DNA of 64,000 bases, from the NCBI GenBank assembly GCA_050951725.1, contig JBMNJO010000024.1, forward strand, positions 310,001 to 374,000. The letters are read 5' to 3'. Shown here in pieces: positions 1 to 7,757 of the stretch. How positions within the stretch are numbered: position 1 is the first letter of the stretch; the number at the start of each line of letters is the position of its first letter. Position numbers and translations under genes: made by a program. The notes under the pieces were generated by a model, which was not told the DNA's origin, made no database searches, and saw nothing but the letters and a program-made list of their open reading frames with translations. This DNA comes from DTU052 sp050951725 (GTDB lineage Bacteria > Bacillota > Syntrophomonadia > Syntrophomonadales > DTU052).

Positions 1-2
1 CC

Positions 3-1151
3 GGCGTGGTTTTAGCTGCGGCCGGACAGGGGAAACGCATGCTAAGCCAGGTTAACAAGGTATTCCTGGAGCTCAGGGGTCAACCGGTAATCAAGTACTC
101 ACTTGACATCTTTGAAAAGCTGTCCGATATCAGAGAAATTATAATTGTTGCCCACCCCCAGGAAGTATCCAGGATGAAGCACGACATTGTGGACCATTTT
201 GGTTATCAGAAGGTAAAGCGCGTCGTACCGGGAGGATCGGAAAGGCAGGATTCAGTGTGGGCCGGATTGAAGGCCCTTGATGATAGTCTGCATTTGGTGG
301 CTGTGCACGATGGAGCACGGCCACTGGTGTCATCAGAGATGGCTTTGCGGGTTATTGAGGCGGCCCGGGCCTTTGATGCTGCCTGTCCTGGTGTTCCCAG
401 CAAGGATACATTGAAAGAGGTGGGACCCGACGGCTACGTACAGGCCACACCGGATCGTTCCCGCCTTTACCAGATACAGACTCCTCAGGTATTTCATGCG
501 TCCAAGCTTAAAGAGGCCTACCGGGAAGCCTTCGTCCAGGGCTTTGTGGGTACTGATGATGCCGTAATCTATGAAAGATTTTGCGGCCCGGTCCGGGTGG
601 TTGACGGGGATTACCGCAACATTAAGGTTACAACCGCAGACGATATGTACATTGCTCAGGGACTGCTCGGCGGGGAGGAGAACATGAGGATCGGCAATGG
701 TTATGATGTCCACCGTTTGGTGGAGGGACGGAAACTGATAATCGGCGGGGTAAGTATACCCTTTGACAAGGGTCTTAAGGGCCATTCCGATGCTGACGTC
801 CTGGTGCATGCTATCTGCGATGCACTGCTGGGCGCTGTAGGCCTGCGTGATATAGGTTATTACTTCCCTGATAACAACCCGGAATTTTATAATATTGACA
901 GCATGATCCTCCTGGAAAGGGTCGCGGGAATGGTTGCCGATCAGGGGTTAAAGATAGTGAATATCGATAGCACTGTGATTGCTGAGCGGCCGCGGCTGGC
1001 ACCCTACCTGGAGGAGATGAAAGGACGTCTGGCAGAGGTTTTGGGGATCGATGGTTCCCGGGTAAACGTAAAAGCAACCACCACTGAAGGACTGGGATTC
1101 ACCGGCAGGGGAGAAGGAATCGCCGCCCAGGCCAGTGTGCTTTTAAAATGA
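3..1151 (+). CDS. ispDF: Bifunctional IspD-IspF enzyme (5' end outside window)
   Basis: Two steps of the non-mevalonate isoprenoid pathway in one chain: MEP cytidylyltransferase (IspD) and 2-C-methyl-D-erythritol 2,4-cyclodiphosphate synthase (IspF). The IspD half shows the nucleotide-binding loop AAAGQGKRM at the very start, plus VHDGARP and a TPQ motif. The IspF half begins at an internal Met (position 684) with GYDVHRL, HSDADV for zinc and the closing TTTEGLGFTGRGEG. No stop separates the halves, so this is a fusion. The reading frame is open to the left edge and IspD normally has several residues before the loop, so the GTG at position 6 is not the true start. A strong ribosome binding site, GGGGAGGAG at 672-680, precedes the internal ATG. 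Confidence 0.93.
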   Translation, partial: GVVLAAAGQGKRMLSQVNKVFLELRGQPVIKYSLDIFEKLSDIREIIIVAHPQEVSRMKHDIVDHFGYQKVKRVVPGGSERQDSVWAGLKALDDSLHLVAVHDGARPLVSSEMALRVIEAARAFDAACPGVPSKDTLKEVGPDGYVQATPDRSRLYQIQTPQVFHASKLKEAYREAFVQGFVGTDDAVIYERFCGPVRVVDGDYRNIKVTTADDMYIAQGLLGGEENMRIGNGYDVHRLVEGRKLIIGGVSIPFDKGLKGHSDADVLVHAICDALLGAVGLRDIGYYFPDNNPEFYNIDSMILLERVAGMVADQGLKIVNIDSTVIAERPRLAPYLEEMKGRLAEVLGIDGSRVNVKATTTEGLGFTGRGEGIAAQASVLLK

Positions 1152-1255
1152 TATCTAGGGTTCGACATGGAATAACGACGTGGTGTTGGTTTATGATTAT
1201 ATAGGGATGACCAGAATGTAATCCCTCACAAAAAGTTTTAGGGGAGAACCATAAA

Positions 1256-2938
1256 ATGGCGATGATTAATCCCGGATCAACCAATTTTATTCAGGCTATT
1301 ATTAACGAGGACTTAAAAAATGGTAAGAATGGGGGACGGGTTCATACCCGGTTTCCTCCCGAACCCAACGGATATCTTCATATTGGGCATGCCAAATCAA
1401 TCTGCCTTAATTTTGGTACCGCAGCCCTCTATCAGGGCCTTTGCAACCTGCGCTTTGATGATACCAACCCCAGCAAAGAAGAGGTTGAGTTCGTTGAGTC
1501 GATAAAAGAAGACGTCCGGTGGCTTGGTTTCGACTGGGAAGACCGGCTGTATTTTGCCTCTGATTACTTTGAACAGCTCTACGATTTTGCGATTCAGCTG
1601 ATAAAGCTTGGACATGCTTATGTCTGTGACCTTTCAGCTGAGGAGATCAGAGAATATCGGGGCACCTTAACAGAGCCCGGCAGAAACAGCCCCTACCGAG
1701 ACCGGACAGTGGAAGAGAATCTCGACCTTTTCCAGCGTATGCGCGCCGGGGAGTTTGAGGATGGGTCCCGTGTACTAAGGGCCAAAATTGATATGGCATC
1801 CCCTAATCTAAACTTGCGTGACCCGGTTCTGTACCGTATCTTGCGCCAGACCCACCACCGTACCGGTGATAAGTGGTGTATTTATCCGATGTACGACTAT
1901 GCTCACCCGTTATCGGACTATTTAGAGGGGATAACCCATTCCATCTGTACTCTGGAGTTCGAGGATCACCGTCCCCTGTACGATTGGCCTTTGGAGGTTT
2001 TGAACCTTAAGGACCGCCCCCAGCAGATAGAGTTTGCCCGGCTTAACCTTACCCACACCGTTATGAGCAAGCGCATCCTGCGGGGATTGGTGGAGCAGGG
2101 GCATGTTAATGGGTGGGATGACCCGCGGATGCCCACCATATCAGGCGTACGCAGGAGAGGTGTAACTCCTGAAGCTATCCGCGACTTTTGCGAGCGGATC
2201 GGTGTGGCCAAGAGCAACAGCACGGTTGATATTGGCCTTTTGGAACACTGCATTCGGGAGGACTTGAATGAGAAGGCACACCGCGTGATGGCTGTCCTGC
2301 GTCCTCTCAAAGTAGTTATCGAAAACTACCCTGAGGATCTGGTGGAGGAGCTTGATGCGGAAAACAACCCGGAGAATCCGGCTATGGGTTCAAGGAAACT
2401 CCCTTTCTCCAGGGTTCTTTATATCGAACGGGAGGACTTTATGGAGGACCCGCCGAAGAAGTTCTTCCGGCTTTCACCCGGTAAAGAGGTGCGATTGAAG
2501 CACGCTTATATCATCAAATGTGAGCAGGTGATAAAAGACGATAAAACCGGAGAGATTATTGAACTGCGGTGTACCTATGACCCCGACACCCGCAGCGGTA
2601 TGGCTTCAGGTAACCGCAAGGTCAAGGGGACCCTGCACTGGGTTTCAGCCAGACATGCGGTAAAGGCTGAAGTGCGTTTGTTTAATCACCTGTTCCTGAG
2701 TGAGAACCCGGGAGAGGAAAAGGATGATTCAGGCTACCGCCTCAACCCGGATTCGCTGGAGGTTTTAAGCTCCTGTCTGGTGGAACCCGGCCTGGCCGAA
2801 GCTGTACCTAGCCTCAGATTCCAGTTCCTGCGCCAGGGTTATTTTGCTTTGGACCCGGTGGACTCCAGTCCCGGGAACCTGGTGTTTAACCGGATAGTGT
2901 CGCTGCGTGATTCCTGGGCCAAGGCGCAAAAATCATAG
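1256..2938 (+). CDS. glnS: Glutamine--tRNA ligase
   Basis: Class I aminoacyl-tRNA synthetase that charges tRNA-Gln with glutamine and ATP in the cytoplasm. The 560-residue length is normal for GlnRS. Visible are FPPEPNGYLHIGH (HIGH at residues 42-45), a FDDTNP segment, the VMSKR form of the KMSKS loop (about residues 269-273) and the GlnRS-specific WDDPRMPTISGVRRRG downstream of it. The C-terminal half is the beta-barrel anticodon-binding region. Many Firmicutes lack GlnRS and make Gln-tRNA through Glu-tRNA and GatCAB, so this gene is informative about the lineage. It starts at ATG 1256 with GGGGAG about 10 bases upstream. The 104-base gap before it holds a small inverted repeat (AGGGAT/ATCCCT near 1203-1226) but no clear promoter. 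Confidence 0.97.
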   Translation: MAMINPGSTNFIQAIINEDLKNGKNGGRVHTRFPPEPNGYLHIGHAKSICLNFGTAALYQGLCNLRFDDTNPSKEEVEFVESIKEDVRWLGFDWEDRLYFASDYFEQLYDFAIQLIKLGHAYVCDLSAEEIREYRGTLTEPGRNSPYRDRTVEENLDLFQRMRAGEFEDGSRVLRAKIDMASPNLNLRDPVLYRILRQTHHRTGDKWCIYPMYDYAHPLSDYLEGITHSICTLEFEDHRPLYDWPLEVLNLKDRPQQIEFARLNLTHTVMSKRILRGLVEQGHVNGWDDPRMPTISGVRRRGVTPEAIRDFCERIGVAKSNSTVDIGLLEHCIREDLNEKAHRVMAVLRPLKVVIENYPEDLVEELDAENNPENPAMGSRKLPFSRVLYIEREDFMEDPPKKFFRLSPGKEVRLKHAYIIKCEQVIKDDKTGEIIELRCTYDPDTRSGMASGNRKVKGTLHWVSARHAVKAEVRLFNHLFLSENPGEEKDDSGYRLNPDSLEVLSSCLVEPGLAEAVPSLRFQFLRQGYFALDPVDSSPGNLVFNRIVSLRDSWAKAQKS

Positions 2939-2992
2939 CTAAAGGGGACTAAATCACCATTATGCCAGTGGAATGCTGATTACTGTAAATTG

Positions 2993-3025
2993 CCCCGATG
3001 CCGAGTAGCTCGGGGTGATTTTTTT
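2993..3025 (+). terminator. Rho-independent terminator after glnS
   Basis: CCCCGA (2993-2998) pairs with TCGGGG (3010-3015). An alternative smaller stem, CCGAG/CTCGG, is nested in the same place. Seven T residues follow (3019-3025). It separates glnS from gltX and covers the upstream GTG of an over-long gltX reading frame. Confidence 0.8.
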
Positions 3026-3119
3026 GATTCCGCCGGGAGGTGTACCGCTTACCGGCAACGGAGGATACTTTAAAAATTCGGGAGGAGGGAAGATCGACTT
3101 AAATGTCGATCAATCAGGA

Positions 3120-4553
3120 ATGAATAGAATAAAGGTCAGATTTGCACCCAGTCCCACCGGACCGTTACATATTGGCGGTGCCCGTTCAGCGTTGTTTAAT
3201 TACCTGTATGCTCAGAACCAAAAGGGAACTCTGGTCTTGAGGATAGAGGACACCGATCTGGAGAGATCATCTTTGGAGAGTGAAAGGGAGATCATTGAGT
3301 CTCTCGCCTGGCTGGGGATAAGCTGGGAAGAGGGCATCGACGTCGGAGGCAGCAACGGACCGTACCGTCAAACGGAGCGACTGGATACATACCACCGCTA
3401 TGTTGATCAGCTTTTGAGAAGTGGTCATGCCTACCACTGTTTCTGCACTGAAGAGGAGTTGGCCGCGGAACGTCAGGCCATGCTCGATAAAGGCCAGATC
3501 GTAGCCTATTCGGGGAAATGCCGCGACCTCACTCCGGAGGAACGGGAGGAGAAACTGAACCAGGGCCGGGTTCCTACCGTCCGTTTTCGGGTTCCCGCCG
3601 GTGAAAAGCTGGTGGTCAACGATCTGGTCCGGGGGCCGGTATCATTTGACAGCTCAGAGATCGGGGACTTCATAATCGTAAAATCGGATGGCATTCCTAC
3701 CTACAACTTTGCTGTGGTTATCGATGATCATGATATGCAGATTACTCATGTAATCCGGGCTGAGGAGCACCTGTCAAATACTCCCCGCCAGCTGCTGATT
3801 TACCAGGCTTTGGGGTTTAGGATACCCGAGTTTGCTCATATATCGCTGATCTTGGGTAAGGACCGGCAGAAGATGAGCAAGAGGCATGGTGCTACCTCAG
3901 TTATGCAGTACCGGCAAGCAGGCTACCTGCCAGAAGCAGTGTTCAACTTCCTGGCATTGTTAGGCTGGTCCCCTGAGGGTGAACAGGAGATCCTGGACCG
4001 GGACGAGATTATAAAGCAATTCAGCTTACAGCGGGTGGCCAAGAACCCGGCGGTGTTTGATCTGGAGAAGCTGAACTGGCTGAATGCCCAGTATATCAAA
4101 AGAAAATCCATAAAGCACCTGGGAGAGCTGCTTAAACCCTATCTCCAAACATCCCCTTTTTGGGAAAGAGTAGAGCGTATGGATGAGGCGACTTATGAGT
4201 TTCTTATAGAAGCAATCCGGGACCGGCTGGTCTGTCTTGGTGATGTGGTGAAGGAGATTGAACCGTTCTTTGTCGATCCCCGGTATGACGCAGATACTAT
4301 CAGTCAGCTGGAACAACCTGAGGTCAGGGAAATGCTGCGGCTCTTTGCCGAGCGTCTTCCGGATAAGTTTGACCTGGATCAGGCCCGCGCCTTCATGAAA
4401 GGGCTGCCTAAAGCCTTGCAGCTGCCCGCCAAGCGGGTCTATATGCCTATCAGACTGGCTTTGACCGGCAGCCCCCATGGCCCGGAACTCCCATACCTTT
4501 TTGTGGTGATGGGGACTCCTGAATTAAGACGAAGGATTGCAGAATTGATTTAA
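3120..4553 (+). CDS. gltX: Glutamate--tRNA ligase
   Basis: Class I synthetase that attaches glutamate to tRNA-Glu. Starting at ATG 3120 gives 477 residues, MNRIKVRFAPSPTGPLHIGG, with the HIGG signature at 17-20 and KMSKRHG at about 251-257. The frame is open further upstream to a GTG at 3015, but that codon lies inside the glnS terminator stem and would add 35 residues not seen in the family, so it is rejected. The ribosome binding site is weak at this start (CAGGA directly before ATG; a better GGAGGAGGG lies about 30 bases upstream). With glnS next door, this enzyme is more likely to be the discriminating type that does not charge tRNA-Gln, but that is inference. Confidence 0.95.
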   Translation: MNRIKVRFAPSPTGPLHIGGARSALFNYLYAQNQKGTLVLRIEDTDLERSSLESEREIIESLAWLGISWEEGIDVGGSNGPYRQTERLDTYHRYVDQLLRSGHAYHCFCTEEELAAERQAMLDKGQIVAYSGKCRDLTPEEREEKLNQGRVPTVRFRVPAGEKLVVNDLVRGPVSFDSSEIGDFIIVKSDGIPTYNFAVVIDDHDMQITHVIRAEEHLSNTPRQLLIYQALGFRIPEFAHISLILGKDRQKMSKRHGATSVMQYRQAGYLPEAVFNFLALLGWSPEGEQEILDRDEIIKQFSLQRVAKNPAVFDLEKLNWLNAQYIKRKSIKHLGELLKPYLQTSPFWERVERMDEATYEFLIEAIRDRLVCLGDVVKEIEPFFVDPRYDADTISQLEQPEVREMLRLFAERLPDKFDLDQARAFMKGLPKALQLPAKRVYMPIRLALTGSPHGPELPYLFVVMGTPELRRRIAELI

Positions 4554-4595
4554 AACCGGGAACCATTGGTGTTCTCCCGGCAAAATAATGAATTG

Positions 4596-4624
4596 TTGAC
4601 ACCCGGCATTTGCCTGCATATAAT
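4596..4624 (+). promoter_or_regulatory. Sigma-A promoter of the cysE-cysS operon
   Basis: A perfect consensus promoter: TTGACA at 4596-4601, a 17-base spacer, TATAAT at 4619-4624. Transcription should begin near 4631, just upstream of the T-box leader. Confidence 0.9.
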
Positions 4625-4631
4625 GATCCTA

Positions 4632-4868
4632 ACCCAAACTTAAGATTATAAAAGCTATGAAGAGGAAGAGTAGGTACCGGCTCCCCATAAGAGAGAAATG
4701 GTCACTGGGCTGAGAGCCATTTCGGAACGAGCGGTATGCGAAGTGCACCTTGGAGCTGTTTTATTGCGGGTTGTTCCGTTATAAACTGACAAGTGGAGCC
4801 CCAGCTCAAGCAGAGTGGGACCGCGAAAAGCTCAAGCCTTTCGTCTCTGCACAGACGAGAGGCTTTTT
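4632..4868 (+). promoter_or_regulatory. T-box leader, predicted cysteine-specific, with terminator
   Basis: A tRNA-sensing transcriptional leader. Seen directly: an AGAGTAGGTA-type Stem I element near 4668, the conserved T-box stretch AGAGTGGGACCGCG (4812-4825), and a terminator hairpin with a 12-bp stem (4835-4846 with 4853-4864) followed by a T run. The downstream cysE-cysS genes and a TGC triplet at 4744-4746, in the context GAAGTGCACC expected of a specifier loop, point to uncharged tRNA-Cys as the ligand. When tRNA-Cys is uncharged its acceptor end should pair with the T-box bulge (TGGGACC) and favour the antiterminator. The specifier register is read by eye, not from a fold. Confidence 0.88.
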
Positions 4869-4922
4869 GTATTCGTAAATCTGGTCAGAACCGGGTAAAC
4901 ATACTATGGAGGAGGATAGATA

Positions 4923-5645
4923 ATGGGAATCTTCAAAACCATAAAGCAAGACCTGGATGTCGTGCTGGAACGGGACCCGGCGGCCCGCAGCCGGTTGGAG
5001 GTCCTGTTGTGTTACCCTGGTTTTCATGCTCTGTTGTGGCACCGGTTGGCCCACTGGCTGTATAAGCGCGGCTGGCTGGTCCTGGCGCGCATAGTATCGC
5101 AGATAAACCGGACCTTGACCCAGATAGAGATTCATCCCGGGGCCCAGATCGGGCAGGGCTTTTTCATAGACCATGGCGCCGGGGTGGTAATAGGGGAAAC
5201 CACCATTATTGGAGACAATGTTACCCTGTATCAGGGTGTAACCCTGGGTGGTACCGGTAAAGAAAAAGGGAAACGGCATCCGACGCTGGGTAACAATATA
5301 GTGGTCAGCACTGGAGCCAAGATCCTGGGTTCAATAACCATAGGTGACAACGTTAAAATCGGAGCCGGATCTGTGGTACTCAAAAACGTTCCCAACGACT
5401 GCACAGTGGTTGGGGTGCCAGGAAGAGTGGTAATTAAGGACGGTGCCCGAATTTCAGAGGTGGACCTTAATCACCATCTCCTGCCTGACCCGATAGCCGA
5501 GGCCATGCAGGCCTTACAGGACAGGATAACACTGCTGGAACACCGGCTTCATCACCTGGAGAAGGAGGCAAACCATGATAAAAGTCTACAATACGCAAAC
5601 CAGGCAAAAGGAAGAGTTGCTCAGTATAAATCCGCCCAGGATTAA
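4923..5645 (+). CDS. cysE: Serine O-acetyltransferase
   Basis: Transfers acetyl from acetyl-CoA to serine to give O-acetylserine, the precursor of cysteine. The left-handed beta-helix is visible as hexapeptide repeats from about residue 65 to 155 (IHPGAQIG, DHGAGVVIGET, TLYQGVTLGGTG), with the catalytic DHG. A short helical tail follows. GGAGGAGG at 4911-4918 precedes ATG 4923. It is first in a cysteine-sensing operon with cysS. The last 24 codons overlap the start of cysS by 71 bases in a different frame. That C-terminal tail has no function I recognise and may have arisen by loss of an earlier stop. Confidence 0.95.
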   Translation: MGIFKTIKQDLDVVLERDPAARSRLEVLLCYPGFHALLWHRLAHWLYKRGWLVLARIVSQINRTLTQIEIHPGAQIGQGFFIDHGAGVVIGETTIIGDNVTLYQGVTLGGTGKEKGKRHPTLGNNIVVSTGAKILGSITIGDNVKIGAGSVVLKNVPNDCTVVGVPGRVVIKDGARISEVDLNHHLLPDPIAEAMQALQDRITLLEHRLHHLEKEANHDKSLQYANQAKGRVAQYKSAQD

Positions 5646-7164
5646 CATGTATGTATGTGGGCCGACCACCTACAACTTTATCCACCTGGGCAACGCCCGG
5701 CCACTGGTGGTTTTTGACACCATCCGGAGATATCTGAAGTATCGCGGATTTGACGTAATGTACGTCCAGAATTTCACCGATGTGGATGACAAGATCATAA
5801 ACCGGGCCAACGAGGAGGGCGTGGAGGCTCACGAACTGGCTGAACGCTATATCGCCGAATACTTCAAGGATGCCCGGGCCCTGCATGTACAAGAGGCGGA
5901 TATACACCCCCGGGTCAGCCAACATATCCCTGATATCATTGAGGTTATCGCCACCCTGGTTGATAAAGGCCACGCCTATGTCAGAGATGGAGATGTCTAT
6001 TTTGCAGTCAACTCATTTGCGGACTATGGCAAGCTTTCCGGTCGCAGCCTGGAGGACATCCTGTCAGGAGCCAGGGTTGAGGTAGATACCAGAAAACAGG
6101 AACCTTATGATTTTGCCCTCTGGAAGAGTGCCAAGCCGGGCGAGCCTTCATGGGAGAGTCCCTGGGGGATGGGGCGGCCAGGGTGGCATATTGAGTGTTC
6201 AGTGATGTCGACGAAGTATCTGGGCAAGACCCTGGATATTCATGGCGGGGGAGCCGATCTGATTTTTCCTCATCACGAGAATGAAATCGCCCAGTCAGAA
6301 GCTTACAGCGGACAGCCTTTTGTACGTTACTGGCTGCATAATGGCTTTATAACGGTTAACAAAGAAAAAATGTCCAAATCACTGGGTAACTTCTTCATTG
6401 TGCGTGACATTCTCGCAAAGTATCCCGGCAATGTGGTGAGGTTATACCTCCTGTCTACGCATTACCGGAGTCCCCTGGACTTTGATGATACCAAGCTGGA
6501 GGAGGCCGGAAAGGCCCTGGAGCGTATCAGGAACTCCTGGCACCTGCTGCAGGAAGCCTTGAACGAACCGGGTTCGCAGGAAATCACAGCAGATGATCGG
6601 GAGCTGTCCCGGGAACTGGAAACCCTGAGAGCAGAATTCACAATGGCTATGGATGACGACTTTAATACCGCCCTGGCCTTGAGTCATGTGTTTGCCATGG
6701 TCCGGGCGATAAATAAGCATCTGGCTGAGGTTCAGATCAGGTCCAAACCAACCCTGGAACAGGCAGCCGAGATCCTGGGCGAGATGATTGCGATCATTGG
6801 ACTGGAACTCGAATCCGAGGGTGATTCATCAGATACTGCAAGTACCGTTGATGAAATCGTCCTCGGTCTGGTAGAATTCAGGAAACAAGCCCGTCAGGAG
6901 AAGGATTACCGTACCGGGGATCTGGTGCGGGATCTTCTGAACCGTCAGGGAATCGTCCTGGAGGACAGCAAAGGAGGCAGCCGGGTCAAGTCCGAATCCA
7001 CACCGGATTTAGAGGCCCTTATGGCAGATGTACTTCAGCTGCGCCAGTCGCTGCGCTCAGACCGGAACTTTGCCCGGGCTGACCAGTTACGTGACACCCT
7101 GGCCAAATCAAATATAGTTTTTGAGGATACCCGGGAGGGTTCCAGGTGGAGGTTATTAAGATAA
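5575..7164 (+). CDS. cysS: Cysteine--tRNA ligase with duplicated C-terminal domain
   Basis: Class I synthetase that charges tRNA-Cys. MYVCGPTTYNFIHLGN contains the zinc ligand Cys28 and the HIGH motif (37-40). The zinc-site segment WHIECSVMS, HGGGADLIFPHHENE and KMSKS (265-269) follow. ATG 5575 has AAGGAGG a few bases upstream and lies inside cysE. The protein is 529 residues, some 60 longer than usual, because the end is present twice: residues about 425-474 and 479-529 both read as helix-helix units ending IVLED..GGSR and IVFED..EGSRW, the latter being the normal CysRS terminus. Control is through the upstream T-box. Confidence 0.96.
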   Translation: MIKVYNTQTRQKEELLSINPPRINMYVCGPTTYNFIHLGNARPLVVFDTIRRYLKYRGFDVMYVQNFTDVDDKIINRANEEGVEAHELAERYIAEYFKDARALHVQEADIHPRVSQHIPDIIEVIATLVDKGHAYVRDGDVYFAVNSFADYGKLSGRSLEDILSGARVEVDTRKQEPYDFALWKSAKPGEPSWESPWGMGRPGWHIECSVMSTKYLGKTLDIHGGGADLIFPHHENEIAQSEAYSGQPFVRYWLHNGFITVNKEKMSKSLGNFFIVRDILAKYPGNVVRLYLLSTHYRSPLDFDDTKLEEAGKALERIRNSWHLLQEALNEPGSQEITADDRELSRELETLRAEFTMAMDDDFNTALALSHVFAMVRAINKHLAEVQIRSKPTLEQAAEILGEMIAIIGLELESEGDSSDTASTVDEIVLGLVEFRKQARQEKDYRTGDLVRDLLNRQGIVLEDSKGGSRVKSESTPDLEALMADVLQLRQSLRSDRNFARADQLRDTLAKSNIVFEDTREGSRWRLLR

Positions 7165-7560
7165 GTGCTGACATCGCCAGGGCTTTCCGTCGCTGAGCTG
7201 AATCAGATGTCACCTCTGGTAATGGCTTATGTGGGTGACGCAGTATTTGAGCTGGCTATTCGCAGCCGCAAGACTGTTGACCGACCCCGGAAGATAGGGG
7301 AAATACACCAGGAGGTTGTTAACCTGGTAAAGGCGGAAAAACAAGCCCAGATATTACGAGACATTAAGGGCTGCCTCACCGAAGAAGAACTGGCAGTGGT
7401 AAAGAGGGGAAGGAATGCCAAGAGTCACTCCGTACCCCGGCATGCTGTCACTGCTGATTATCGCTGGAGTACCGGATTGGAGGCACTCTTCGGCTACCTG
7501 TACCTCAAAGGTGATGAGAAACGTCTCCAGGAAATCCTGGGAATGATCGACTATGCATAG
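7165..7560 (+). CDS. mrnC: Mini-ribonuclease 3
   Basis: RNase III-like catalytic domain without a double-strand RNA-binding domain; in Bacillus it matures 23S rRNA. The 131 residues contain SPLVMAYVGDAVFEL, with the conserved acidic residue of the RNase III fold, NLVKAEKQA, and a late VKRGRNAKSHSVPR block typical of this family. The GTG start abuts the cysS stop and has GTGGAGG about 12 bases upstream. It lies downstream of cysS as in Bacillus, so it is probably co-transcribed under the T-box. Confidence 0.93.
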   Translation: MLTSPGLSVAELNQMSPLVMAYVGDAVFELAIRSRKTVDRPRKIGEIHQEVVNLVKAEKQAQILRDIKGCLTEEELAVVKRGRNAKSHSVPRHAVTADYRWSTGLEALFGYLYLKGDEKRLQEILGMIDYA

Positions 7561-7640
7561 ATGGCCCCGGGCGAAGTAAATTTCGCTCTAAATAGTAAAA
7601 CAACCCCTGAAGGTCGCGGGGATGAAAAACGCTCTGATAG

Positions 7641-7671
7641 GTGTCAGACATTTTAATAAAAGCCTTATAAT
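7641..7671 (+). promoter_or_regulatory. Probable thyX promoter
   Basis: TATAAT at 7666-7671 is a perfect -10. The -35 region (GTGTCA at 7641-7646, 19-base spacer) is poor. It is the only promoter-like site between mrnC and thyX. Confidence 0.5.
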
Positions 7672-7685
7672 AGAATTGAAGTTCC

Positions 7686-7718
7686 TTACGCCGTAAAGCC
7701 AGCGGCTTTACGGCGCAA
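7686..7718 (+). other. Perfect hairpin in the thyX 5' leader
   Basis: A 12-bp perfect inverted repeat, CGCCGTAAAGCC (7689-7700) and GGCTTTACGGCG (7704-7715), has a three-base loop and two further pairs beyond a mismatch. No T run follows, so it is not a standard terminator. It lies about 10 bases after the predicted transcription start, at the extreme 5' end of the thyX message. Confidence 0.8.
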
Positions 7719-7757
7719 GTATTAATAGACTATCATTTTTGAAGAGGTATTAATGGC

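Noticed and set aside
3015..3119. N-terminal extension of gltX from GTG 3015
   Set aside because: The GTG is in the right arm of the glnS terminator and the added 35 residues match nothing in GluRS; ATG 3120 gives the normal length.
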